DNA of 64,000 nt from Limnephilus marmoratus (GCA_917880885.1 OU862909.1:31494405-31558404), one strand, 5' to 3'. Shown: positions 1-10,690, counted from the stretch's first letter. Notes: generated by a model not told the origin, from the sequence alone. Translations and numbers: made by a program.

Positions 1-152
1 CTCTATGCACTTTTATATTATATGTATTTTGTCAATGCTCTTCATCTATATGTAATCTCCTTTCATTGTGATTTCTCTTTTTTTTCTATTCGTGTTATTG
101 ATGTATTGTTAATTGGACTAATTGTCCGTAAATAAATAAATAAATAAATAAT
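1..152 (+). repeat. Possible LINE 3' tail ending in an (AAAT)n microsatellite
   Basis: AT-rich sequence that ends in a clean AAAT tetranucleotide run at about 131-150. Short A-rich tandem tails of this sort terminate many insect non-LTR retrotransposons, and a similar AAAT tail closes the insertion at 53541-53914. No coding remnant is visible, so the LINE assignment is an inference. Confidence 0.25.
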
Positions 153-807
153 GTAATAGGAGACTTACAGACAAACTTAAACTTACAGACTTACTTACTT
201 ACTTTCCAAAGTATTTCGAACCCAATTTTAGCCATAATAGATGTGCACAAATACGTTCAAAAGTGCTCTCTTTTAAATTATTGACCTATTTATATAACAT
301 TATGTAAATTGAAAAATGTCTCCCGATGTAAAGAAGTCTTGGAATGAATGAATTTGATAGAATCCAATGAGTATATAATATTATTAAGTAGAACTGCCAT
401 GTAAGATGTAATAATATGTTTCATTGCGACCTTCTTATTTATTTTCAATAAAAACTCATTTCCAATTGAAAACAAATAAAACGCCAATCATCATTATCAT
501 TTTACAGCTATTCCATCGTGTTTCACAAATTTATAAAATACAACCCTTGTCATAAAGCCCAAAAAAGTGATGGTAATGCAGTTGAAAGCTATAAGGGACA
601 AGCAATAAGTAATAAACATCGGTTAACAATTACTCACATATTACGGAATACAATAAAGGGAATAATAATTCATTATTCGGCTTTGCCATAAAATAAGTGA
701 ACAATCATCTACTCCCCGGTAGGTACCTATCCAGACAGTGAGGGTGGCAGGGGCGAATGAGAAGAAATAAAGCAGTATTTTTTTAAAAATAAACTAAATA
801 ATTTTCT
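153..807. other. AT-rich non-coding stretch
   Basis: Contains an ACTT-rich simple repeat at about 172-203 and otherwise no motif or open frame I can support. The 65-codon minus-strand frame at 290-487 has no recognisable features. Confidence 0.5.
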
Positions 808-815
808 GTTCAAAC

Positions 816-1559
816 TAGGGATGTCGTAAAAAAATATAGATATATCGATGTATCGATATTTATTAAAATATCAATATCGACGTCGATATATCGAGGAAAA
901 AATACCGATACATCGGCCAAATTTTCAAGAGATTTTGCGTTTTTAAAATAATAGTGTATTCAGCTCAGTATTATCAATAGTAATTTTTGTACACAATTTG
1001 CTTTTTTAAATTACAAAAATCTCAATTAAAATTAAGGTATTTTTTATCACTATTCATTTTTATTAAGTAATAATTACCAAAATATCAAAAACTAAAAAGC
1101 TGTCTTCTAACTTATATGTAAACTGAGACGCATACAAAGTTTGTATGCGTCTCAGTAACATTATTCTATTGGCGTATTAATCTGTCAAAAGGGACTTCGT
1201 GTTCGGAACAAGGTATAGTCAATAATCATAGATACATTTCTATGTATGTACCTACACACATGAGATAGTATTGGTGATCACAAATACTAATGCAAAGACA
1301 ATAGATTTGTAAGCTATTAATAGTTAAAATTTCAACCGCCAGATGTCATGATCCAATACAGTTACTTTTTTCCGTTCGTTCCTATACGGTTTTGGATTCT
1401 AGTGACTTTAAATACATAAATTTAAAAAAATATCGTTTTTGATACAATTTTCGATATTGGATATTTTGTATCGATATATCAGATCAAAATATATCGGCTA
1501 AAAATATCGATATATTGAATTAAAAATATCGATATATCGATACTTTTTCAACAAGCCTA
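816..1559. mobile_element. Non-autonomous hAT-type DNA transposon (744 bp)
   Basis: The element begins TAGGGATG and ends with the inverse CAAGCCTA, and is flanked by a perfect 8-bp direct repeat GTTCAAAC (808-815 and 1560-1567). An 8-bp target duplication with TAGGG-type ends is the hallmark of hAT transposons. Both ends carry TATCGATA octamers: 851-858 on the left; 1469-1476, 1505-1512, 1527-1534 and 1535-1542 on the right. No transposase frame is present, so it would have moved with proteins supplied by a relative. A near-perfect palindrome lies at 1122-1156. Confidence 0.85.
1122..1156. repeat. Perfect 17-bp-arm palindrome
   Basis: ACTGAGACGCATACAAA is followed after a single base by its exact reverse complement. 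It lies inside the hAT element and would form a strong hairpin or cruciform. Confidence 0.9.
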
Positions 1560-1567
1560 GTTCAAAC

Positions 1568-1980
1568 CGGAGATAATAAACACATAGATATGGCATAGCG
1601 AACTATAAAAACAGCGCGGTAGATCCAATGAAATTCATGAGCAGAGACCGGAAAATACCTACCTACTTAATTATAAACCATGTACTGAATGGAAAAAAAT
1701 CAAATAAGGAACTACACTATTTGTCAAAATAAACATCACACCTCGATAACAATTCATTTTTCAAACATCTTCCGGCAGATAGGTACTATTGTATTGATTA
1801 TTCTGATTTGACAGCTCTAGTACAATCCTCGCTCATGCCAACTATGGCGGGATAAACCTTAAACCGGAAACGGAACACACAAACAAATTTAGAGACCGAT
1901 GAAATGCTAAACGGTCGAGGTAAGAAGTACTTCGCCACGCTCAGTCGATAAAAACATTTGTGTGCAGTTCACACGTGGTA
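1568..1980. other. Unique non-coding stretch
   Basis: No repeat copy, coding signal or RNA gene seen. Confidence 0.4.
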
Positions 1981-2175
1981 GAAATGAAACCTTCAGAAAA
2001 CTAAACTAGACAAGAGTGGGGAAGCCACGAAGCACCGTACAAAAAGGAGACCGATTAGTTTATCTCATTCTCTGGCAGGCTGAATCCTGTAGATATATAT
2101 GTTTGTCTCTTTTTAGTGTCGCTTTTTCGTTTCATCGAATTTTAAATCACAACGGTGCTAAACAAGTTTTCACTT
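1981..2175 (-). repeat. Repeat family E, minus-strand copy
   Basis: This is the reverse complement of sequence at 24005-24240 and, in part, 6665-6800 plus 7118-7146. Shared landmarks are the block around GAAACTCGATGAAACG, the block around AGAGACAAACACAT and the block around CTCTTG-CTACTTTAGTTT. The class is unknown; no termini or target duplications could be fixed. The short frame at 2016-2213 falls in this repeat and is not a gene. Confidence 0.6.
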
Positions 2176-2185
2176 CAATAATGAT

Positions 2186-2955
2186 CTTTTACAATGCTAC
2201 CTACAAAATGTGACAAATGTAGTTCGCTCCTGGTAGTGCGACAGATGTTTGGATTCTCAAAGCAAACACAGTTGAAATGCGTTCACGCCTGTCTTGCTCT
2301 CGTATCGCGCCTGATTTATGACCATCACAGTGCTCACTGCTCACTATCACCACCCTCCCCATCTCTTCCTCTTTCCCTACCCCCCCCCCCACCCCCCTTC
2401 AATTCCACCCCACCTCGTCTTCTACCAACAATGTCACACTCATTCTGCCCTTCCGTCGCCCACTGGTTGGTTTTCCCATCTTTCAAACTCCGCCTATTTT
2501 CCGTGATGAAATCAATTTTGTGCATCCATTCCTACCAAAACTCCGATAGTTTGAAGGGTTAATGAATGAACTTTTTGTCTATCCTTGTGTACCTAACCGC
2601 AATACGTAAGAGTAAGTTAACATTATATCAAAACAATCATTTCTGATGAACTTTTTAACTGCAAGCGTTTTCAATTTTTATTAAAAAATAATCCAAATAC
2701 TTTCTGCTCAAAATCATACGTCAATAAAATTAAAAAAACCATATTACCAATTTTAATAATTGAAAATTGACCAGTTTTGATGCAACTTACAGAATAAAGA
2801 CACATTTGAACCCACTTATTAATAAGTAATAAGTCTTCCGGCGTTCTGCTTTGGACATAATATATACGCCTTCATCATAATTGTTGTAGTCCTTTATACA
2901 CACCTCACCCATCTTTGGGAGATCTCTGTTTCTTATTCCAAATCTTCCGATGATA
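2186..2955. other. Non-coding stretch with a C-rich low-complexity tract
   Basis: A pyrimidine and poly-C tract at about 2345-2430 makes the overlapping open frames on both strands (2194-2562, 2318-2506, 2334-2525). Their products are P/S- or G/R/E-rich low complexity, so I do not call genes. The rest is AT-rich with nothing recognisable. Confidence 0.5.
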
Positions 2956-2959
2956 TATT

Positions 2960-3570
2960 TTTTTAATAATAATATCTTTATTCAATGAAATTGGCAACAT
3001 TATAACTAACAAAGTACATATTCAATGTAGTTTACAAATAGTTTACATCAGTACAAAAAAATTAACAAACAGAAAGTAATATAATAACGGTTACATAGAA
3101 CTTCTATGATAGAAGTACATAATTGTAAAATATTTTTAGTTTTGCATAGCCTGCCTCACTAGGTGAACCTGTATTGTGGCAGAATTTTTTGTAAATTGTT
3201 TCTCGCAATTTTATCTATGGTTTTTTTTTATAAATGTATAACGTAGGTTTCTATACAGCAAAAACTTTATTTTAGTTTACATTATTGTTTGCATATAAAC
3301 AATACAAAAACTGCAAGGTTATTACTACAAAAACAACTGTCAATGACAAGGCGTTTGGGTGAGGGCACCAGTATATATATTAGGATATGTCCAAATTTTA
3401 ACATATTTTTTAAACTCTTTCTGTGTTTTTCTCAGTTTGATGTTTTCTGGGAGAATGTTAAATATTTTTGTGGCAAAGTATCTAAAGCTACGTTGACCAA
3501 AGGTGGAAGAGAGTGCTGGAACTTGCAATATGTCTTTGTTGGGATTCAAACGGTCTATATTAGTCATGCT
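2960..3570 (-). mobile_element. 3' end of a LINE (non-LTR retrotransposon), minus strand
   Basis: Read on the minus strand, 3340-3567 encodes a 75-residue fragment with the string STFGQRSFRYFATKIFNILP, typical of the extreme C-terminus of LINE reverse transcriptase polyproteins. A ~370-bp 3' untranslated region follows, with the block CTCACTAGGTGAA near 3153-3165, ending in CAATAAAG and ATT repeats at about 2960-2985. The same 3' UTR recurs at 27239-27445. The reverse transcriptase core is absent, so this is a 5'-truncated dead copy. Confidence 0.7.
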
Positions 3571-4110
3571 GCACGCCTACCACAGTCTCACAAAACAAAA
3601 AAAACAACATTATTAAATCTAAACTTACTTTGTCGAAATATTTATAAACATTACAGTGGCAATAAGAGGCATTCTTTTATAAAGTTGAACTTTAAACAGT
3701 TAAAAGTTAAAGGAACAAAATTTTCAGGGAATAATAAAGAACCGGGAGAAAAGGAAAGAGGAAATCTTTACCGCCGAGGTTTCTTATTTTTATCACGGGC
3801 AAAACACGTTTGACTGTGGGAATGTGGATCTCCGGAACAGCTGGCGAAGTGGAACTAAGATCGTCCAAAGTTTATCCAAAGCTTTCAGTTTTCTTAGTTC
3901 GCAGTTCAATAAAGAATTTGTTGGTTTATGATTGAACGTTTGAAAAGAAATACATCTTGTGTCTTTGATTGAAACCATTTCTCCAGAATTCAATATAGAA
4001 TTCGTCTACCTCGATTACACAGGTACTATATACAGATAAATAAAAAACTGCTCAACATTCTCTCGAATATTTGTATTTTAGAGAATTGAGGAATTCAATA
4101 TATTTTATAC
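3571..4110. other. Non-coding stretch
   Basis: The upstream part of the plus-strand frame at 3289-3813 is the antisense of the LINE tail and the rest shows no protein-like features. Nothing else is supported. Confidence 0.4.
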
Positions 4111-4119
4111 TAGCCATCA

Positions 4120-4385
4120 CACCGCCATCTGTTAATTTGCTGACAAATCAAATCCACACTGCCGCGCCAGCTTGCCATCCCGCTCTTCCACCACATACAG
4201 ACATACTCCTTTAATTATATATTTCAACCAATTTACACAAAACCATAATTATAAACCTAAACCTTCCTCATGAATCACTCTATGTATTGGTGAAAACCGG
4301 ATGAAAATCCGTTCAGTGGTTTTTGAGTTTATCGCAAACAGATAGACAAACGCGGCGGAGGACTTTAATTTATAATTTGCAGAGA
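4120..4385 (+). mobile_element. RTE-clade LINE/SINE remnant
   Basis: The block CTTCCTCATGAATCACTCTA followed by AAAATCCGTTCAGTGGTTTT and a run with AGATAGACAAACGCGG resembles the conserved, non-coding part of RTE retrotransposons common in insects. There is no open frame and the ends are eroded. This is recognition of a familiar pattern, not an alignment. Confidence 0.5.
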
Positions 4386-4832
4386 TTGGAAATGTTATTC
4401 ATCTCATGGCCCGATTCTGATTCTGGCCCTTTTGGATTTCTTTAAATTAGTATTTGAAAATTGTGTAGTTGTCAAGAAGACATCACAAATTTGTAGTTTT
4501 ATAGCATTTCTCGGTAGTTCAAAATTGTCACCCGCGTCCTCGAATATGTTTATGTCAAATTAAAAAATAATTTTGTATTTCATTGTAAATCCTTTAAGTT
4601 AATTACTTATTTTAGAATTCAAACTTCATTGTTTTTCTTAGCCAACCATTTTTGTTAAAGCAAAAATGATTTTATGTTTTCAGGTATAGAGAGATTATTT
4701 TTCACTAACTTAGTACACAACCCACGTGGAGCTTGTGTATGAGTATGTTTAAGATAAATTTAGTAAACGAATTGATATTTAATTAAACAAGGACATAACA
4801 AAGTACGTGATTGAAAGTTCGTTTATTCTAGA

Positions 4833-5335
4833 CTAGCTGGGGTACCCGGCTTCGCTCAGGGAGTTGATAAGGGATTGAACTGACGTTCAAACCCACGACG
4901 AATCTTGCTTTATATACCCCTACCAATAGATTGGGTAGCCCAACGCATAAAAAAAGGCCTCGAATGGTCCACAATGTTCTTGAATATTCCACAACATTCA
5001 ACAGTGTTCTGGAATGTTCTACAATGATCTGGGATGTTCCGGGATGTTCCCGAACTATGCAAACTATTCCAGAATGTTCCAGGATGTTCTGAAATGTTGT
5101 GGAATGCTCTCGGATACACTCGAATGTTCAGGACTGTTCAAGAAATTTAGAGAGGGTGAATCTTCCAGCTCTTATATCTTCAAAACCACGCCCTTCGTGT
5201 AAAAATGGGAACATTCTTCATGGATGGGGTATAGAGGGCTACCACACCATATAACTCCATTCGTCCGGGACTCGTTTCTGAGTTTTAGCGGCACGCAAAT
5301 TGCACACTTTATTATATAATATATATTGATTTCCT
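4833..5335 (+). mobile_element. RTE-like non-autonomous remnant containing a GAATGTTC minisatellite
   Basis: Starts with CTAGCTGGGGTACCCGGCTT, close to the usual start of RTE-related sequences, and ends in an ATATAT-rich tail near 5310-5330. The block at 5250-5310 (ATTCGTCCGGGACTCG and TTTTAGCGG) also fits the RTE-like pattern. The centre (4955-5150) is a degenerate tandem array built on GAATGTTC, scored separately. Confidence 0.5.
4955..5150. repeat. Degenerate GAATGTTC minisatellite resembling heat-shock elements
   Basis: About 15 degenerate repeats of roughly 10-13 bases. Exact GAANNTTC units occur at about 4981, 5011, 5072 and 5122, with further near matches between. GAANNTTC is the paired core of a heat-shock element. 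The overlapping frames at 4910-5119 and 5014-5202 are products of the repeat. Confidence 0.65.
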
Positions 5336-6664
5336 ACAAGTCATATCGGGGAATCTAAAAATATGACTTTTATCGGACGAGAATGAACGGCGCATTTTCG
5401 AATCAAAATATGTAGATTATTTTCTTATTTTTTAGGAAATAAGTCTTACATCATTTGAAAATTTATTTCACAGATTGAGAGTCCTTCGTCTTCCTTGTTC
5501 TCAGTGTAAATGTAAAGGTAGGTCGCCACAGAACAGGGCTAAGCCGTGTCCATAAATGTTTACAAATCCGTGAGGAAGTGGGCTTTGATAAAGGTTTCTT
5601 TCTTCTTTCATCCTCTTTTCTTCCTTCCTACTTCTTTCCCGAGTTGTTGGAGTAAATGAGCTGGCAGTAGGAGCTAATGATGCTACGAAAGAAATATGTT
5701 GAAAACCAAATAGGCCTAATAAAAATACCTGGTTTGCTTATTTTTTTTTGCAATACAGAATAACCTTGTCATTTTTTACATCAAGCATATATTTTTTAAA
5801 GAATTTACAATCTTGTTAGTGAAGAAGAATTAGATTTCCTTGAAGCCCTTGATCTAGGAAAAACATTTCACTAATGTATGATCCTATTGCAAATTTGTTA
5901 ATGATTTCTGAAAGACATTGTAGGTACGTCGTATTATGTGGGTAAGTTGACATAACGTCAAGCATGTACGTGGCTAAATTATGAATTGGCCTTTTCGCCA
6001 TCAAAGCCTTCCCGCCAATATAATATAACGTCATTACGATTATCGGCGTAAATTTGTTTTTCCAAGGCTTCTCTTATGATTTTCGTTCATGATTTGTATT
6101 TTCATGATCCCTTTTTTTCATTATCACTCATACGTAAAGCCCCCGCAATAAAGATAAATGATTACTGATTTAGCTCACCTACACAAATAATCCTCGAAAT
6201 ATTCTCAATTCGTATATCTTTTCAATTAATCTGCCGGCTGCTTGGAAAGCTCGGAATGAGTTACGATAACAATAAAACGTTGATTAAAGTAAAACAATTG
6301 ACGCCCGTGTTACAATCCAATTCAGTTTAATTACGACAGTTTCATCAGCTTTTATAGTTATTAGGGAAGTTCAACTCGCCGCAAGACTCCCCTACTTTCT
6401 TATCTCGAGTTATGATCGAGGAAAACGAAACATAAATCGCCGGCATAAATTGAGAGATTACATCCCGCTGGTTCTCTCGGACCAAATATGATTTCGTGAT
6501 CTAGATTAGATGAACCGACCAATCAATACAATTATAAGTACAATATCTTAAAATAAACAATGTAATGTTTTCAATCAATTAACGTTCAATAAGTAACGTT
6601 CTGAAATTTCACCCTTTTTTAACATTACGTCCCAAATCTATGCTTTTATTATTATTTTTTCTCA
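5336..6664. other. Unique AT-rich stretch
   Basis: No coding, RNA or repeat signal that I can support. Confidence 0.4.
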
Positions 6665-7146
6665 CGTACTTTTTGAAGTGAAAACTTCTTTAGCATCGTT
6701 GTGATTTGAAACTCGATGAAACGGAAGCGAGTTGCACTAAAAGAGACAAACACATACATCAATGGGATTTAGCCTGCGAGAGAATGTGACAGCATATAAA
6801 ATATTTATTTATTTCACGGGTACTCGGTTCCAATATAATACGATAAATCCACGGTACCACGCAAGTCTCCTTTGTTCGTACGAAACCCAAAAAATAATAA
6901 ATATTTTTATTTTTGTGAAATCAATATCCAATCTTCAAACCGCTCTAGAATGAACAGGCAAAGAAAACACAACAGAAATCGGCATCTAGCGACACCCAAG
7001 AAGAAAACACAAATATACTAAGATGACCAAATGTATATGAAAAGGTGCACTGGAATTCAACGACAAAAATATGGAAAAAATCATCCTTCACATAGATAAA
7101 AAAATGTGTTTTGTACTCTCCCCACTCTTGTCTACTTTAGTTTGTC
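6665..7146 (+). repeat. Repeat family E, plus-strand copy, apparently interrupted
   Basis: 6665-6800 matches 24035-24160 and 7118-7146 matches 24205-24235 in the same order. The roughly 310 bases between are not in the other copies, suggesting an insertion or diverged segment. The class is unknown. Confidence 0.5.
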
Positions 7147-7637
7147 ATCATGAGCTACATAGCTTTGAAAAATCCATCAAAATAACAAAAATGGAAAAGA
7201 CGCCAATGTTTTCTGAAAAACAGGGTAAACTATAGGCGTATTTTGATGTAAGCTAGGTACTACATCAAAATAAAATGTCTCTTCAGTCGGATCCATAGGT
7301 ACTATATTTTTAGTAGAAATGTAACTTTTCATGGAAGTTCATGTTTAAGCAAAGATATCGTAGTCGTGCGATAATAGGCAATATTTTTTTATTATTCTAA
7401 CCAAAAAATAATAATAAGTGGATTAACAAAGTTATTTATTAATCAGTTTATCGTAATTGTTTTTTTGGTTCAAAAATAATCTGTGTAATAAATAATTTCA
7501 AGCCATTGCCAAACAATCACCTCTAAACATATCAGAATAACTCCGGGAAGCGTCTATTTCGTTAGTTCTATTTCATTCCTTCACAATTCGAGCTTGCAGT
7601 TTGAACTAGAACTGGAATCAAAAATAATTTTTAAAAA

Positions 7638-7775
7638 TGGCTTTCGAAGACGTTGGCGAAAGTCAACTGTTGAGTACAACCGTTGAAAATAACGCCAAAG
7701 TTGACACTAATACTAACAAAATAATATACAACAACCTAAATAAATACCAACTTTGGGACCGTTAAACGACAATAA
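7638..7775 (+). CDS. Small unrecognised ORF (45 aa)
   Basis: Begins in a good insect start context (AAAAATGGC) with the product starting MAFEDVGESQLL and is hydrophilic, N/T/K-rich. It lies 100 bases upstream of a family C element and could be the 5' remnant of a transposon or host gene. I do not recognise it. Length is well within chance for this base composition. Confidence 0.15.
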
Positions 7776-7874
7776 TTTTATTATAGGTTCCGGCATAATA
7801 AAAATAATTTTATTTTACCGGCATACTCGCTTAACGGATAAGTAAATTCGCATAGATGTCTAGTTGGTAAGTAT

Positions 7875-8624
7875 TTAAGATGAAATATAAAAAATGTAAA
7901 TAATGCAAAATCATACAAAATCACATGTTTTTGTTTTGAAAATTTGATGGCTTAGATTATTATTATTAGTATTTTAGATGCTTCAATTAAATACTGCGTA
8001 TAGAACATACCTTGGTCCTTAAAAATATCGGTCATTTTTTTTATAAGTTTTTTAATAAGCCTATAAAAAAATAAAGTATAAGGTTTAAAAAACACACTTT
8101 CAAGTCCAAACTCTCCTATTTATTAACCCCTTTTCGGTTATAGTTTTATTGTATAATGTGGCAAATTCAGTATATTTTATAATGATCGCAAAAAAAGTTG
8201 ATATTTACACCCAATCTTCCCAAAATAAAATATGCATGTTCGCGTTGTTATTTTACAATACGGCCGCTAGTCGACGAATTCAATTTTTCAAAGTGAACCC
8301 TATGGCGTCCACCGAAGAACTACTCTGTCCACGCCACAGTCGCCAAACCTCAGACACGCGTCACGCCCCGAACTGAGCGGGAGATGGACGCGTAAAATTG
8401 ATTTCGTGAAATCAATTTTAAATTTCCGTTTTATTACAATAAACAATGCGTAAAACAGGAATTAATATTTTTTACAGGCCTTTACGAAATCGACCTATTA
8501 AACAAAACTCTCAAATATCTTTTCCAACCTTTCCAAAAGCTTTTTCTCAAGTATTTTTAAACTCCTCCCATAAAGGGCGTGAATTCCGATTTCGATTTTT
8601 TCCTGAACTAGTGGATCGCCTTAA
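7875..8624 (+). mobile_element. Family C element, copy 1: TTAA-flanked non-autonomous DNA transposon (750 bp)
   Basis: Bounded by TTAA at 7875-7878 and 8621-8624, and collinear with copies at 19738-20485 and 57750-58494 (748 and 745 bp). The left end reads TTAAGATGAA and the right end, inverted, TTAAGGCGATCC; in copy 2 the ends align over 17 bases with 13 matches. Duplicated TTAA is the target of piggyBac and a few other superfamilies. The open frames here (8149-8376, 8446-8742) are not conserved as proteins among copies. Confidence 0.75.
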
Positions 8625-9430
8625 CTATGTAATAGACCTTTCGAAAATTATGCATTTATTAAGAATTAACGGCACATTTAGATATGTATTTTTGACAGTA
8701 CCTATTAAACAAAAAGAAGAGAGAAAAAATAAGAATTTATGAGTAAACAAACCGAAGAAAAAAGAAAGAACATTAGTACAGTGTTAAAGCAAAGAAGAAG
8801 AAACAAAGACTAAAAACCCGTATAGTAATGAAGAGACCTCCTTAAAATAGGTACTGCAATTTTAAAAAAAATAATTTTTATGTTTCTCTGTGTAATATGC
8901 ATGCCGAGCTTGACTCGTCATTGTGGCCGTATAATGGCCGTATGAATCGTAGACTCCGCTGGATATGCACCACAGTACCTAGTTAACAGTCGACTCGATA
9001 TTTTATAATCTATGGATTATTAAAACTACAGTAAAAATAATATATGGACTACGACAAAGCAAATTGATAAGATTAATTTCAATAATTAAAAGTAATTACA
9101 ATCGTGATTGTGATTAAGGAATAATTACAATTAATAACATTAAATGACGTTTCTTTCCTTACAGGTAATATTTGGTTATGTTTTGCTTTTATTTATTTAA
9201 ATCTTGTGAGATTAACAAAATAAACCTCCACTTTCCTTACAGAGAAACTCAATTGTGTTTTAATTGATTTTGTCGTCCAAATCACATGGAAAATATCATT
9301 ATAATATATATATGTTATATGGCATACTTGGATTGCACTATCCTTCCAATCCACGTGGAATAAAAACATAAATAAATAAAGTGTTTAATTAGTACAGGAA
9401 TTAGTATACAGGCATATTAAAAGCATATGC
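8625..9430. other. Unique non-coding stretch
   Basis: AT-rich, with a short imperfect repeat of GGCCGTAT near 8925-8942. No gene seen. Confidence 0.4.
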
Positions 9431-9506
9431 AAATATAAGCAAACATTTTTGTTGTTTGTTTTTGGGGTGTTATGCCGTGTTACGCTACCTCCTCCTTTAG
9501 CCAACG

Positions 9507-9537
9507 TTTCGGACAGCGTTAGAATGTCCATCATCAG
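9507..9537 (-). ncRNA. Hammerhead-like core motif in Penelope terminal region
   Basis: On the minus strand: CTGATGA (9531-9537), one extra T, a GGACA/TGTCC hairpin, then GAAA (9507-9510). This is the CUGANGA - stem II - GAAA layout of hammerhead ribozymes, which are known from Penelope-like terminal repeats. The extra base and the lack of an obvious stem III mean activity is not established. Confidence 0.4.
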
Positions 9538-9627
9538 GGCAGATGTGTAAATGTTAGTGGTAAAATGTGTTCTTAAGTACTTGGAAGCAATACCGTGTTG
9601 CCAGCTCCACCCCACTACGAGCTGGAA

Positions 9628-10185
9628 TTACAGTATACTTGAAGATGGTTTTCTGCATTTAGTTTTGGTGTAGCCGTCAATTACCGGATACCAAGAAGTA
9701 TTGAGCTTAGCTCCTTCATTTCTATTAATGTTAATAGGATTTTTATGAATTTCAATTGCCTCTGTAATTAGGCGTGCTCTATAAGTTTTGGGTCTTCCCA
9801 GGACTTCAGGAACAAATCCAAAGTAATGGCCGGTTTCAATTAAATGCTCGGCGATTGCCGATTTGTCAGGGTGGCCAAGTTTACACGCTCGAAAGTGTTC
9901 CGATATCCTTTTGGAGATCGTCCGTTCTGTTTGGACCACATAGACCTTATCACATCCGGAACAGCTGAGTTTATATACTCCAACTGTTTCCAGAAGAAAC
10001 TTGGTCTTTGCAGACCTCAGTAGGTCTTGTATTTTGGTCGTGGTTCCGAAGACAGTCTTGATGCTTTCTTTCCTCAACAGTCTGGCAATTCTGTCTGTCA
10101 CATTGTGAACATAGGTTAGGAAAGCACAGCCTTTAGACTCTTGTTCAATTCTGTCGGCGTTAATGGCGTTAGACGTTGACGGCAT
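9628..10185 (-). CDS. Penelope-like retroelement C-terminal region with GIY-YIG endonuclease domain (fragment, 185 aa)
   Basis: Residues 25-65 (TYVHNVTDRIARLLRKESIK onward) match the linker that follows reverse transcriptase in Penelope-like elements. A GIY-YIG nuclease module follows: GVY at 69-71, paired cysteines at 75 and 78, the second motif YVVQT at 81-85, an R..EH stretch at 93-97, SAIAEH at 109-114, and the candidate catalytic Glu in TEAIEIHK near 142-145. In the family this nuclease nicks the target so the element's reverse transcriptase can prime. The second motif usually reads Y(I/V)GQT; here Val replaces Gly, which may impair activity. The reverse transcriptase is absent, and the first Met is simply the first in the open frame. 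Confidence 0.8.
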   Translation of the reverse strand: MPSTSNAINADRIEQESKGCAFLTYVHNVTDRIARLLRKESIKTVFGTTTKIQDLLRSAKTKFLLETVGVYKLSCSGCDKVYVVQTERTISKRISEHFRACKLGHPDKSAIAEHLIETGHYFGFVPEVLGRPKTYRARLITEAIEIHKNPININRNEGAKLNTSWYPVIDGYTKTKCRKPSSSIL

Positions 10186-10200
10186 CTAACTGCTATTTCA

Positions 10201-10469
10201 AACGGTTGTTATATTTTAGTTAGTTCCTGCACTAGTTAGTTCGAACTACCTAATGAGTGGATTCGTAAGGCGGGCCTTATCTGCCGCCTGCCGTCTCCTC
10301 ATCACTCACTTAAATAAAACAAATCCATAAAACAATCAGCGTGAGGCGGATTAAGCCGCTAATTCGGGATATGGGCTTTATCTTTTCGTGCAAAAATGCA
10401 CAGTAGATGTAATTTTATGAATATGTGAATACCTACAAACCTAGATGTTGAAATAGTTGTTTTTATCGT
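10201..10469. other. Unique non-coding stretch
   Basis: Nothing recognised. Confidence 0.4.
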
Positions 10470-10690
10470 GAATACCACACAAGAGTTCCAACTATTGCTA
10501 CCAACTGTCTGGAGAGAGTAGGACTACAATATCCCCAATTTTAAGTGTACGGCTGAAGGTTGTGAGATGGGAAGAAGAAATTTTAGAAATACCAGGCTAT
10601 GCAGATATAGTTACCAAGCAGTGACTAGGTACCTACTGAGATTATCTACCATTCTGGATGGCGCTGCAAATATACTTTACCCCGTACTGA
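10470..10690 (+). repeat. Repeat family B, diverged plus copy
   Basis: Starts GTGAATACCACACAAGAGTT and continues through CCAACT, CTGTCTGGAG, GGCTGAAGGTTGTGAG and a purine-rich block, collinear with the reverse complement of 11036-11297. The GTGAATACCGCACAAGAG start is the unit that is tandemly repeated at 59846-60115. The class is unknown. Confidence 0.55.

Larger units (their letters stand above)
9440..10200 (-). mobile_element. Penelope-like element, 3' portion
   Basis: Contains the endonuclease-domain frame at 9628-10185 and, 3' of it on the same strand, a CTGATGA-hairpin-GAAA motif at 9507-9537 within the terminal repeat region. A further piece of this 3' region recurs on the plus strand at 27475-27525 (block ACGGCATAACACCCCAAAAA). 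The reverse transcriptase is missing, so the copy is 5'-truncated and inactive. Confidence 0.8.

Noticed and set aside
8258..8282. CGGCCGCTAGTCGACGAATTC-like run that looks like a cloning polylinker
   Set aside because: It recurs with different neighbouring mutations in family C copies at 20110 and, diverged, at 58130, so it belongs to the repeat and is not vector contamination.
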